This document shows, piece by piece, positions 7,652 through 15,529 of a DNA stretch of 38,638 nt. Origin of the DNA: a virus. The notes below the pieces were generated by a model that did not search any database, was not told the DNA's origin, and saw nothing but the letters and a program-made list of their open reading frames with translations. Positions within the stretch are counted from its first letter, which is position 1. Each line of letters opens with the position of its first letter. The stretch lies in IMG/VR virus record IMGVR_UViG_3300042938_000134, positions 1-38,638 of that record; one strand, given 5' to 3'. Made by a program: the position numbers and the translations under genes.

Positions 7652-8596
7652 ATGTCTAAAGGTGGAAGCACACAAACAAGCTCAACGTCTATTGATCCAC
7701 AGATCAAAGAAGCGTTTTTAGCCAATTTTCAGCAGGCCCAAGGTGTTGCCGGTGCATTGCCGATTCAGCAAATTGCTGGTCTCAATCCAATGTACCAGGC
7801 AGGCGAGGAGGCTTTGGTCAATACGGCCTTGGCTGGCCCAGGCATCACTGGCACTGACATTGCAGCCCAAATGGCCGGCTATGGCGGGTTTTATCAGCCA
7901 GCAACAATTACAGCGCAGCAGACTAATCTTGGACTTGGTCAGGGACCAGGCACGATTGGCTCTTACATGAACCCATACACCAGTGCAGTGCGCACCAACG
8001 CATTGGCTGATTTGGAGTCTGCACGCCAAGCGGCCATCAGGCAGACTGGCCAGCAGGCCATGCAAGCCAAGGCATTTGGTGGATCACGCCAAGGTGTGGC
8101 CGAGGCTTTGACTAACCAAGGGTTTGCCAAGCAGGCTGCCACATTAGGCACAACATTAAACGAGCAGGCATTCAATCAGGCCATGGCCATGCAGCAGGCT
8201 GACCTTGCGCGCAAATCAGCAGCAGACTTGGCCAACCAGCAAGCAGGCTTGCAGGGTGCGCAGTTTAGATTGGGAGCAGCTAACCAACTTGGCGGCTTGG
8301 CAGCGCAGCAGCAAGCCTTGCGTCTTGGTGGCGCTCAAGCGGTCATGGGCGCTGGCGGTGCGCGTCAGGCTCTGGAGCAGCAACAAATGGATGCAATCCG
8401 AAATGTTGGCTTGCAGCGTCTTGGTGTGGTCCAGTCTTCATTGGGTGCGCAGCCTGCAAACCTTGGAATGCAGTCGGTCACGCCCCAGTATTCAAACCCA
8501 GCAGCAGGCGCTTTAGGTGGCGCTTTGGCTGGCGGTCAAATGTTTGGAATACCTGGTGCAATTGGTGGTGGCATTCTTGGCCTTTTGGGCAGTTAA
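7652..8596 (+). CDS. Internal virion (DNA ejection) protein
   Basis: 314 residues from ATG 7652, with AGGGAAAG upstream; a TTG at 7637 is a less likely start. N-terminus MSKGGSTQTSST is followed by a Gln/Ala/Gly-rich helical region with AFGGSRQGVAE (about 137-147), a motif found in ejection-type proteins of podoviruses. The C-terminus is Gly/Ala-rich and hydrophobic (GGALAGGQMFGIPGAIGGGILGLLG), suitable for membrane insertion. First of three consecutive proteins of this character, parallel to the P22 gp7/gp20/gp16 group. Homology is inferred from composition and position. Confidence 0.65.
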   Translation: MSKGGSTQTSSTSIDPQIKEAFLANFQQAQGVAGALPIQQIAGLNPMYQAGEEALVNTALAGPGITGTDIAAQMAGYGGFYQPATITAQQTNLGLGQGPGTIGSYMNPYTSAVRTNALADLESARQAAIRQTGQQAMQAKAFGGSRQGVAEALTNQGFAKQAATLGTTLNEQAFNQAMAMQQADLARKSAADLANQQAGLQGAQFRLGAANQLGGLAAQQQALRLGGAQAVMGAGGARQALEQQQMDAIRNVGLQRLGVVQSSLGAQPANLGMQSVTPQYSNPAAGALGGALAGGQMFGIPGAIGGGILGLLGS

Positions 8597-8606
8597 GGGG
8601 TAAAAA

Positions 8607-10049
8607 ATGGCGACTCAATTTGATTTGGCATCGTTTTTCGGTGGCGGTGGTGATAACGAGATCGAGAAGCTCTTATCACCCAAGCAAAAAAGCCAATTGA
8701 CCATGCAGGCCACACTGGCCGCTGCTGCCCAATTGCTCCAAGCCGGTGGCCGTGGCCCACAACGCATTGGCCTTGGTCAAGCACTTGGATCAGCTCTGCA
8801 AGCTGGCCAAGGTGCTTATGAAAAGGGAACAACCAGTGCCGTTCAAAATTTGCTTTTGGGCCAGAAACTGCAAGAAGGTGCGCGTCTTAACGAATACCAA
8901 AAGGCTTTGCTTGGTACGCCAACAACGGCAGCGCCTGCACCATCAGCGGCTATGCAGGCCATGGCTGCACCAGTGGATCAAGTTGGTATGGGTCCATCAC
9001 CACAACGTGCTGAATTGATGACTCAAATCGAAGCAAAAGCACCACAAAGTGCTGATGAAAAACGATTTGCAGAATTGATGCGCAAGGCTGACATTGCCAA
9101 TGCATACAACCGGCCAGAAGATGCTGACAAATACTTGAATCAGGCTTACAAGATCAAGCCACCAGAAGAATTCAGCACAACGCCTAATTTTGGAATGAGT
9201 GCAACTGGCACGCCAATTTCCTATGTCTTGAGCAAGGCCGGTGGAATGCGTTTGCTTAATGTGCAGAGAAGTCCTGAGTTTAATTACACCGACACTGGTG
9301 CATTTATCAGTGTGCGTGATAAGACTACAAACAAAGAGATCGAGCAAATTCCAAAGAGCATGACTCCTGGGGAAAAAGCAAGCAATTGGATTGCCCAGCA
9401 AAATCTTGGAGTTTCACAGCAGCGTCTTGGTCTGGACCAAGCGACATTTGCCCGTGGTGCGACAGAGATCAGAGAAACCCCAGAAGGCTTTGCATACATA
9501 CCCAAAGTGCCTGGTGGTGTTGTCATGCCAGTCATGGGACCAAGTGGCCAAGTCAAAGGCATTTCTGGTGGCCAACCCACAGAGGCCCAGTCAAATGCTG
9601 CCGGATTTGCCCAGCGCATGGAATTGTCCAATAGCATTATTAACAGTTTGCCTGCTGGCTCTGCGCCAGGTGCAGGGACTCGCACTCTTGAGGCCATTCC
9701 TTTTGTGGGTGGTGCAATGGCCAGAAGTGGCCAAAGTGTTGACACCCAGAAATTTGACCAAGCAGCACAAGATTGGATTCGCGCCAAGCTGCGCAAAGAG
9801 TCTGGTGCTGCCATTGGCAAAGACGAGATGGTCCAAGAGTACAACACCTATTTTCCACAAGTTGGCGACACCCCAGAAAAACTGGCTCAAAAGGCAGAAG
9901 CAAGGCGTGTGGCCACCATTGGTATGCAAAAGGCAGCAGGCAAGGCTTATGAGCCTTACACGCCAGCACCGGCAGCAGCGGGTGTGCCAACAACTCCAAC
10001 TGCTGAAAGACGCATGATTTTCCGCAATGGCCGATTTGAATTTGAATGA
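8607..10049 (+). CDS. Internal virion (DNA ejection) protein, second
   Basis: 480 residues. N-terminus MATQFDLASFFGGGG, then a helical Gln/Ala/Leu-rich region. The C-terminal part (residues about 360-460: FDQAAQDWIRAKLRKESGAAIG..E...YN.YFPQ.GD) is a motif recurring in podovirus internal proteins. Start ATG 8607 is preceded by GGGGTAAAAA, the same leader as the tail-fibre gene at 32947. Likely injected with the DNA or forming part of the trans-envelope channel; the exact role is unproven. Confidence 0.65.
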   Translation: MATQFDLASFFGGGGDNEIEKLLSPKQKSQLTMQATLAAAAQLLQAGGRGPQRIGLGQALGSALQAGQGAYEKGTTSAVQNLLLGQKLQEGARLNEYQKALLGTPTTAAPAPSAAMQAMAAPVDQVGMGPSPQRAELMTQIEAKAPQSADEKRFAELMRKADIANAYNRPEDADKYLNQAYKIKPPEEFSTTPNFGMSATGTPISYVLSKAGGMRLLNVQRSPEFNYTDTGAFISVRDKTTNKEIEQIPKSMTPGEKASNWIAQQNLGVSQQRLGLDQATFARGATEIRETPEGFAYIPKVPGGVVMPVMGPSGQVKGISGGQPTEAQSNAAGFAQRMELSNSIINSLPAGSAPGAGTRTLEAIPFVGGAMARSGQSVDTQKFDQAAQDWIRAKLRKESGAAIGKDEMVQEYNTYFPQVGDTPEKLAQKAEARRVATIGMQKAAGKAYEPYTPAPAAAGVPTTPTAERRMIFRNGRFEFE

Positions 10050-10055
10050 GGCAGT

Positions 10056-11918
10056 ATGAAAAAAATCAACATTGAAGGCATTGGGACTTTAGAGTTTCCA
10101 GACACTGCCACTGATCAGCAAATCTCTGCCTTTATCAATTCGACTGCACCAGCAGAATTGATGAAAATTGCATCTACTCAAGCGCCAGACACATTGGGCA
10201 GGCAAGTCGGTATGGCCACTAGGCCCATGGCCCAAGCGGCATTGACTGCCGGTGGCTTGCTGCCAATGGTGGTCGATCCAATGGTCAACTTTTTTAACTT
10301 GGCTGCTGGGACAAAGATTCCAACACAAAGCCAAGCGGTTGAAAAGACATTGACAAACATTGGCTTTCCAGAGGCCAGAACGCCCCAAGAGCGAATCATT
10401 CAAGATGTGGCCACTGCCGGTTATGGCACAAGTGGTCTTGCGCGTGCTGCCGGTGAAGTGGCGCCAAAACTGCCTGGCATGGCCCGTGAGCTGGCCCAAT
10501 TCTTTGCACAAAGTCCACAGGCCCAAACCGCAGCTGCACTGACAGCATCCACTGCGGGTGGAATGCTGCGCGAAGGTGGTGCGCCTCCAGCGCTTCAAGT
10601 TGGCGGTGCAATGTTGGCCGGCATGGTCGCGCCTGGTGGTCCAACACTTTCGACAACTCAAAGAGCATTGGCCGCGCCTGGTGCAATGGTCAAACCATTT
10701 ACACAAGCAGGCCGTGAGGTCATTGTGGGCAATGTCTTGAATCGACTGGCCACAGACCCACAGCGTGCGGCACTTAATTTGCAGCAGGCCCAGCCACTTG
10801 TCCCAGGCGTGCGAGTCACGACAGCAGCTGGTGCGCGTGATCCTGGTCTTGCTGCGGCTGAGACCCCTATTCGTGCATTGGACCAGTCTGGTGCATTCCC
10901 AAGCGTTTTGTCTTCAAATCAGCAGGCTTTGCTTGAGTCATTCCGCAGACTTGGTGGCCGTGCTGGTGATGAACTTACACCAGGCTCTATTCCATACGCT
11001 GAAGCCAAACGCGACAGAATTACAGGCCCATTGCGTGAATCGGCATTTGCCAATAAGCAGGCCGTTAGCATTGAGCCAATTTCAAACGCCATTTCCGGCA
11101 TCATGTCTAACCCTGCAACGCAGCGTAAGACAGTTGATGAGGCAATGTCTTATGTCAGCGACTTGCTCAATAAGCGAGTCAACCCTGAGACTGGGACCAT
11201 TGACCCCATGGCTTTGTATGGTGTTAGAAAAGACATCACAGATGCCATGGCTGGTAAGCTGGCCGGAGAGCAATCTAATTTGCGTCTAGCCAAAGGCCAA
11301 ATGGCTGAGTTGTTGCCAGTCATTGACAATGTGATTGAGTCTGGTGCTCCAGGCTTTAAAAATTACATGACTAAATTTGAGAAGTCATCAAGCGCCATTG
11401 ACCAAATGAAAATTATGCAAGGCATTGAGGCCAAAGTCACAACGGGACAACCCAACCTGATGACGGGTGAACCGGTCTTGGCTGCTTCTGCATTGCGCAG
11501 ACAACTGGCCACCAAGGCTGAAGAGATTGGCGTTCAATTATCACCATCAGCGCAGCGCAAACTTGACAATATCATTGACGAGATCAATCGTGGTCAGGCT
11601 GCAACTGCACCAGGCGTGAAAGCCCCAGGCTCTAACACATTCCAGAACATGAGCATGGGCAATTTGATTGGTCGAGTGTTTAGCGAGTCATTGGCTGACA
11701 ACACCACACTGCGCACTATGACAAGGCCATTAGACTTTTTGTATAAATTGCCTGACCAGCAAATTCAGCAGCTGCTGGTGGAGTCAATGCTTGATCCCAA
11801 ACTGGCTGCATCCATGATGGGCAAGGCCAACATGATGAAGGTCGAGCCATTGGCCAAGTCACTGCGCAAAAAGGCTGAAGAGATGGGGTTTGGCGCTGCT
11901 ATTGGCGCACAAGAATAA
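10056..11918 (+). CDS. Internal virion (DNA ejection) protein, third
   Basis: 620 residues. The N-terminus (IEGIGTLEFPDTATDQQISAFI) has the G.leFPd.atd.qI motif common at the start of large phage internal proteins. A small-residue-rich, hydrophobic middle (AQAALTAGGLLPMVVDPMVNFF; GGMLREGGAPPALQVGGAMLAGMVAPGG) suggests membrane-active segments, as in P22 gp16-like proteins. The C-terminal half is helical. Its TAA (11916-11918) directly abuts the stop of the convergent minus-strand gene, leaving no spacer. Last gene of the rightward virion run before the strand switch. Confidence 0.65.
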   Translation: MKKINIEGIGTLEFPDTATDQQISAFINSTAPAELMKIASTQAPDTLGRQVGMATRPMAQAALTAGGLLPMVVDPMVNFFNLAAGTKIPTQSQAVEKTLTNIGFPEARTPQERIIQDVATAGYGTSGLARAAGEVAPKLPGMARELAQFFAQSPQAQTAAALTASTAGGMLREGGAPPALQVGGAMLAGMVAPGGPTLSTTQRALAAPGAMVKPFTQAGREVIVGNVLNRLATDPQRAALNLQQAQPLVPGVRVTTAAGARDPGLAAAETPIRALDQSGAFPSVLSSNQQALLESFRRLGGRAGDELTPGSIPYAEAKRDRITGPLRESAFANKQAVSIEPISNAISGIMSNPATQRKTVDEAMSYVSDLLNKRVNPETGTIDPMALYGVRKDITDAMAGKLAGEQSNLRLAKGQMAELLPVIDNVIESGAPGFKNYMTKFEKSSSAIDQMKIMQGIEAKVTTGQPNLMTGEPVLAASALRRQLATKAEEIGVQLSPSAQRKLDNIIDEINRGQAATAPGVKAPGSNTFQNMSMGNLIGRVFSESLADNTTLRTMTRPLDFLYKLPDQQIQQLLVESMLDPKLAASMMGKANMMKVEPLAKSLRKKAEEMGFGAAIGAQE

Positions 11919-12305
11919 CTAAGACCCAAAAAACGCGGCCACAAGTGGGTCGCGTTTAACGACCCGTCTTTTCTGTCTGCGTCTGGCAGCGTCAAAGTCT
12001 TTGTCGTCTGCACTCATTTTCTCGCGGTACTTTTTGATGCGCTCTGAGCCTGGCACTGGCCCAGGCGCTTCAGCGTCAATGCCATCACCCCATGACCACA
12101 GAGGCCGCCACTGGCCATTAGCGCTCACTCTGGAATACCCAGAGATGTAGACCAAGTCATGGCGGTGCAGATCAAACAGAATCCTTGCTGCACTGCGCCT
12201 GGCACAAAAGCACAGCTTGGCCAAGTCAAGGTCTGAGAGATTACTTTTCTTTTGTAGCGCTGCCTCGATGGCAGGCTCTACACGGGGCTTTAAGCCTCTG
12301 GCCAT
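11919..12305 (-). CDS. Putative winged-helix DNA-binding protein
   Basis: 128 residues. An N-terminal helical region (SNLSDLDLAKLCFCARRSAARILFDLHRHDLVYISGY, about 21-58) looks like a winged helix-turn-helix with a beta wing, followed by an Arg/Lys-rich tail (AARRRQKRRVVKRD). ATG 12305 overlaps the end of the upstream minus gene (12290). Last gene of a leftward operon; a terminator hairpin lies in its own 3' coding end. Probably a small regulator or nucleoid-type protein; no specific family recognised. Confidence 0.6.
   Translation of the reverse strand: MARGLKPRVEPAIEAALQKKSNLSDLDLAKLCFCARRSAARILFDLHRHDLVYISGYSRVSANGQWRPLWSWGDGIDAEAPGPVPGSERIKKYREKMSADDKDFDAARRRQKRRVVKRDPLVAAFFGS
11928..11957 (-). 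terminator. Intrinsic terminator of the minus-strand operon, inside a coding end
   Basis: AAACGCG (11931-11937) pairs with CGCGTTT (11951-11957), with inner CCAC (11939-11942) pairing to GTGG (11945-11948). Read on the minus strand the hairpin is followed by a T6 run (complement of A 11928-11933). It overlaps the last codons of the 11919-12305 gene, so transcription of the minus operon can end without a spacer. On the plus strand the trailing T-run is only three bases, so termination there should be weaker. Confidence 0.6.
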
Positions 12306-12469
12306 GTGCTGGTCTCCATTCGGGCTTTCAAGCGCTCCAGCATGGTCCTGACCACGAATGCACGGGCTTTGACTTCATTGGGGATTGCATGGCCAAAGAC
12401 TTCTGGGTGGAGTAAGTCTTTGACCAGGTCAAGGCAAGCCTCAAGGGCCGGTGGCAATTCATTTGTCAA
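12290..12469 (-). CDS. Hypothetical protein, TTG start
   Basis: 59 residues if started at TTG 12469, preceded by GGAG at six-base spacing and giving only an 11-nt overlap with the upstream gene. A longer reading from TTG 12496 is possible but has no comparable ribosome site. The protein is helical and charged (LEACLDLVKDLLHPEVFGHAIPNEVKARAFVVRTMLERLKARME). Codes into the start of the 11919-12305 gene (16-nt overlap). Function unknown. Confidence 0.55.
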   Translation of the reverse strand: MTNELPPALEACLDLVKDLLHPEVFGHAIPNEVKARAFVVRTMLERLKARMETSTWPEA

Positions 12470-12734
12470 GGAACTTCTCCAGCGCAGACACTTCAATGTG
12501 GTCCACCAGGCTTTGCAAGATCATGTGGGCAATGTCCACATCAGTGCCGGCAATGTATGCATTGTTGAGGGTCATGCACTCTTCAATATCTGGCTCATAG
12601 GGCGCACCATAAGAGTCCCTGTAGCCTTTTTCTTCTGGGCTGTATTCCAAGAAGCAGACCAGGTCAACGTCTTCAATGGCGCAGTCATACTGGAACAAGT
12701 CTTTGGGGCATGGGGGTGTGGCTGGGTAGTTCAT
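12459..12734 (-). CDS. Hypothetical acidic protein, 91 aa
   Basis: The start is set at ATG 12734 because it overlaps the stop of the 31-aa membrane peptide upstream as ATGA; an ATG at 12746 lies inside that peptide. Sequence MNYPATPPCPKDLFQYDC... is acidic with four Cys in the first ~55 residues and a helical C-terminus. No family recognised. Member of the leftward early-type operon. Confidence 0.55.
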   Translation of the reverse strand: MNYPATPPCPKDLFQYDCAIEDVDLVCFLEYSPEEKGYRDSYGAPYEPDIEECMTLNNAYIAGTDVDIAHMILQSLVDHIEVSALEKFLDK

Positions 12735-12826
12735 GCTGACCACCATGCCACAAGTAAAGCGGCCATGCCAACGCCAATGGCAATGGCAGTCAAATAATCA
12801 AGAAGGGTTTCGGTTTGCGGTTTCAT
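12731..12826 (-). CDS. Membrane microprotein, 31 aa
   Basis: A short frame on the minus strand starts at ATG 12826 and ends TGA 12733-12731, overlapping the next ATG by 4 nt. It reads MKPQTETLLDYLTAI... then one hydrophobic helix ending in VAWWSA. The overlap with the downstream start and the clean transmembrane helix are the evidence for coding. Function unknown. Confidence 0.5.
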   Translation of the reverse strand: MKPQTETLLDYLTAIAIGVGMAALLVAWWSA

Positions 12827-12846
12827 CGGTTTCTTTCGTTTGTGGT

Positions 12847-13326
12847 TTAAATAGCGTATTGGTCTAATGTTTTATGGCACTTTGCAATTTGCTCTTCTGC
12901 CATAAATACATATTCAGTGTGGCCATCAAAGCGGCCTAGTCTCTCTTTTGTTTGCTGATCAATATTGGTCCCAATTGCCAGCAGCTCTTTTTCAATTTTC
13001 CCAGCGTCTAAATTGACTTTTGTAAATCTAATCACTTGAAGGTCAAGCCCTGATTTGCGCGCATTGTCATAAGCGCGTTGCATGATTCGACCATCAGAGG
13101 AAATGCCAACTTTGTAAACATTCTCAAAGTCAGGGTCTAAAACTTTGGCCAAATACACAATGTTTCTTTTGTGATTTGTTTCCATGTGGGCGCTGATTCG
13201 TGTCCAAATTCCAAGTTTTCTAGCAGTAGCATAAGCACCACCATGAAAATCCTGAAAATCAACTTTTCTGGTGTACTGCTTTGCTAGCTCTTCAAGTTTC
13301 TCAACAGTCCAATTTGTGTAACTCAT
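12847..13326 (-). CDS. GIY-YIG / T5orf172-like free-standing endonuclease
   Basis: 159 residues. The N-terminal ~48 residues (LEELAKQYTRKVDF...GAYATARKLGIWTRISAHM) match a small DNA-binding-type module often fused to phage homing endonucleases. The second part has the GIY-YIG pattern: IVYLA (56-60), YKVGIS (71-76), Arg80/Arg84, a candidate catalytic Glu in AGKIEKELL (108-116), and a late GRFDGHTEYVF motif. Such proteins nick DNA and spread as homing endonucleases or act in repair. It is transcribed away from the Cro-like gene. Catalytic competence cannot be judged without alignment. Confidence 0.6.
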   Translation of the reverse strand: MSYTNWTVEKLEELAKQYTRKVDFQDFHGGAYATARKLGIWTRISAHMETNHKRNIVYLAKVLDPDFENVYKVGISSDGRIMQRAYDNARKSGLDLQVIRFTKVNLDAGKIEKELLAIGTNIDQQTKERLGRFDGHTEYVFMAEEQIAKCHKTLDQYAI

Positions 13327-13431
13327 AATTTGTCTCCGTCATCACAAACGAACTATGACAGAAATAAACTATCTGTAAACAATTATTTTTATCTGTTGTT
13401 TTTATACATAAAGCGCAATTAGAATGCGCTG
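13327..13431. promoter_or_regulatory. Divergent control region with inverted repeats
   Basis: The spacer between the leftward endonuclease and the rightward Cro-like gene. On the minus strand TTTACA (complement of 13374-13379) and CATAGT (complement of 13352-13357), 16 nt apart, form a plausible sigma70 promoter. An inverted repeat ACAGA (13358-13362) / TCTGT (13372-13376) falls in its spacer, a natural operator position. On the plus strand TATACA (13403-13408) may be a -10 element; no good -35 is visible. A perfect AGCGCA/TGCGCT inverted repeat (13412-13430) ends one base before ATG 13432. Confidence 0.45.
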
Positions 13432-13632
13432 ATGCAATCAATTCACGACATCAAAGCAAAGGCTAAGGCCAACAAGATCACCATGGCTGCCGTGTGCAAT
13501 GAGGCTGGCATCCAGCAGTCCCAAGTGAGCCGGTGGCTGTCTGGGACTGTGGAGCCATTGTGGACATCAGTCAATCAATTGCACTTGGCGCTTGAGAAAC
13601 TGATTGACCAATCACCAGTCCACTGCGACTGA
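13432..13632 (+). CDS. Cro/CI-type HTH (XRE) regulator
   Basis: 66 residues. Residues about 17-42 (ITMAAVCNEAGIQQSQVSRWLSG) form a helix-turn-helix of the XRE family, followed by a short helical end, typical of Cro-size repressors. No Shine-Dalgarno is visible and an inverted repeat abuts the start codon, which could be an operator for autoregulation or an RNA hairpin. It is transcribed divergently from the endonuclease and its last 21 nt overlap the convergent ssDNA-binding protein gene. Confidence 0.75.
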   Translation: MQSIHDIKAKAKANKITMAAVCNEAGIQQSQVSRWLSGTVEPLWTSVNQLHLALEKLIDQSPVHCD

Positions 13633-14181
13633 AGACACTGCTGGCGCAGAATCTCTGCCGGCCACCACCCCAAAGTCAGATGCAGCCGATGGCTTTGCAC
13701 CACCCAGCGAGTCACCCTTGGCCAAAAGCATGATGTTGTTGAGACCATAAGACACACCCTTATTGCCTGCTTGGTCATAAGCATAGGCATTCAGACTGAC
13801 ACGGCCATAGTCGCCAGAGACTATGTCAGCACTGCCAATGATGTCATGGCCATGGGCATCCACTGCACCAGGCTTGGCCGTGGACTTGGTGTTAAAGAAA
13901 TAATGGCCAGCGTACTCTGCGCCCAGTGGTGATCCATCGGATTTGACTTCTGTATCGCCATCACGCAAGGGATTGCGCACAGTCTTTGGAATCTTGTCAC
14001 CAAACTTGGCAGTCAATGCGGCCTTGGCTGCCGCTTTCAATTGGTTCACAGTCTCGGTGTCTGTCTTAGGGACAAGCACCTGAGTAGAAAACTCTTCTTT
14101 GCCGTTCATCTCATTTTTGCGAGCAGTTAATGCTGAGAAATAAGAGAAGCGAACTTTACCGGTTACGACACGAGTAGACAT
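13612..14181 (-). CDS. DUF2815-type ssDNA-binding protein
   Basis: 189 residues from ATG 14181 (MSTRVVTGKVRFSYF), preceded by AAAGGAT; an upstream frame extension to 14238 runs into the promoter region. The pattern STRVVTGKVRFSY...KEEFSTQVLVPKTD (N-terminus), AGHYFFNTKS (middle) and DIVSGDYGRVSLNAYAYDQAGNKGVSYGLNNIML (C-terminus) is that of DUF2815, an OB-fold ssDNA-binding family found in phage replication and recombination modules. It probably coats ssDNA for the PrimPol-helicase and nuclease encoded across the divergent promoter. Confidence 0.8.
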   Translation of the reverse strand: MSTRVVTGKVRFSYFSALTARKNEMNGKEEFSTQVLVPKTDTETVNQLKAAAKAALTAKFGDKIPKTVRNPLRDGDTEVKSDGSPLGAEYAGHYFFNTKSTAKPGAVDAHGHDIIGSADIVSGDYGRVSLNAYAYDQAGNKGVSYGLNNIMLLAKGDSLGGAKPSAASDFGVVAGRDSAPAVSSVAVDW

Positions 14182-14290
14182 TTTTGATCCTTTAAGGTTT
14201 GAGGTTTTTACGTTTCTGCGATTAAACAGAAATTGCACTTTAGCACAAATGTCAGTTAAGATGCCTGCAAGTTAAAACGAAGGAAACGAA
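14182..14290. promoter_or_regulatory. Divergent promoter region of the replication module
   Basis: Spacer between the leftward ssDNA-binding protein and the rightward helicase. Plus-strand candidate: TTGCAC (14233-14238) and TAAGAT (14257-14262), spacing 18. Minus-strand candidate: TTGTGC and TTTAAT, spacing 16, reading left from about 14247. An inverted repeat TTTCTG (14213-14218) / CAGAAA (14227-14232) overlaps the minus promoter and resembles the ACAGA/TCTGT element at 13358-13376, so both could be bound by the Cro-like protein. Promoter matches are moderate. Confidence 0.4.
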
Positions 14291-15517
14291 ATGCAACTAT
14301 TCCCCCATCAGCAGGAAGCCAAGCTCTTCTTGCTGTCTAGGCGCAGGGCCATCTTGGCCGACCAGCCCCGTGTTGGCAAGACGCTACCCACAGCAGCTGC
14401 TGCACTAGAAAACCTCCCCGCCTTGATCGTCTGCCCTGCCATTGCCAAGACAGTCTGGGAGGCAGCTTTCAGTAAGCTGGCCCCCAATGTCTCGGTCCAT
14501 GTGGTCAATGGAAAACGAGGCGCTTCAGAGGTAAATAGTGCAGATATCACCATCATCAACTATGACGTTTTGCAATATGCACAAACGGATTTGGACAGAT
14601 ATAACACTTTAGTCTTGGATGAGTGCCACAGGATTAAGAATCCAAAAGCCCAGAGAACTAAGGCCGCGATGCTGGCCATGAAGAAGATTGACCATGTCTA
14701 TGCGCTCAGTGGCACGCCCATCCCAAACAGGCCCATCGAACTGTGGCCCATCTTGCACGGCCTTGGCATCTACAGAGGCGGCTGGTATGACTTTGCAGGC
14801 CGGTACGCAAAGATGTGGTCAGCCCCATGGGGGCTAGATACATCAGGCGCGTCAAATCTGCCAGAGCTAAAAGCCATGATGCTGCCCCATGTCCTGAGAC
14901 GCAAAAAAGAAGATATTTTCAAAGACTACAAAGAGCCGCAAGTCTCTCTGATCACCTTTGATCTGGCCAATGACAAGCGAGAGCAAAGTTTTGATGCCGA
15001 TGCCTTGATGGCAAACCCTAATGCCTTGCTGGCCTTTGAGGGTCTGGCCGAGATCATGCGCGAGGCCGGTATGCGCAAGGTGCAATACGCTGCCGACTTC
15101 ATCGATGACCTCTTGCAGGCCAATGAGCCGGTGGTGGTCTTTGCGCACCATAAGGATGTGGTGGCCGAACTGGAGAAACTGTTATTTGTCCACAAACCCG
15201 TAGTCATTACGGGTGACACATCACGGGCCAAGCGCGACAAGGCCATTGCAGACTTTCAGTCTGGCCAGACCAAATGCATCATTGGCAACATTGCCGCTAT
15301 GTCCGAGGGTGTGGACCTATCGGCTGCCGACACGATTGTCTTTGTCGAATGCACTTGGTCCACCTCGGCACTGGAGCAGGCATCAAGCCGTGTGGAAAAC
15401 ATCAACAAGTCAGGCATTCCACCCGTCATCTACATTCTGACCATCAAGGCAAGCCTGGACCACAATGTCTTGGCCAAGGTCCTAAAGAAGCTCAATGTAG
15501 TTAACCAAATTATTTAA
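14291..15517 (+). CDS. SNF2-type superfamily 2 helicase
   Basis: 408 residues. Motif I DQPRVGKT (24-31), DEAH-box variant DECH (110-113), motif III SGTP (140-143) and a motif VI-like QASSRVENI near the C-terminus define an SF2 ATPase close to SNF2-related phage helicases. The middle LRRKKEDIF segment is also typical of SNF2 proteins. Probably a DNA translocase acting in replication or recombination. Starts after an AAGGAAA leader; 12 nt separate it from the PD-(D/E)XK nuclease gene, so they form one operon. Confidence 0.85.
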   Translation: MQLFPHQQEAKLFLLSRRRAILADQPRVGKTLPTAAAALENLPALIVCPAIAKTVWEAAFSKLAPNVSVHVVNGKRGASEVNSADITIINYDVLQYAQTDLDRYNTLVLDECHRIKNPKAQRTKAAMLAMKKIDHVYALSGTPIPNRPIELWPILHGLGIYRGGWYDFAGRYAKMWSAPWGLDTSGASNLPELKAMMLPHVLRRKKEDIFKDYKEPQVSLITFDLANDKREQSFDADALMANPNALLAFEGLAEIMREAGMRKVQYAADFIDDLLQANEPVVVFAHHKDVVAELEKLLFVHKPVVITGDTSRAKRDKAIADFQSGQTKCIIGNIAAMSEGVDLSAADTIVFVECTWSTSALEQASSRVENINKSGIPPVIYILTIKASLDHNVLAKVLKKLNVVNQII

Positions 15518-15529
15518 CCTGGAGAAACC

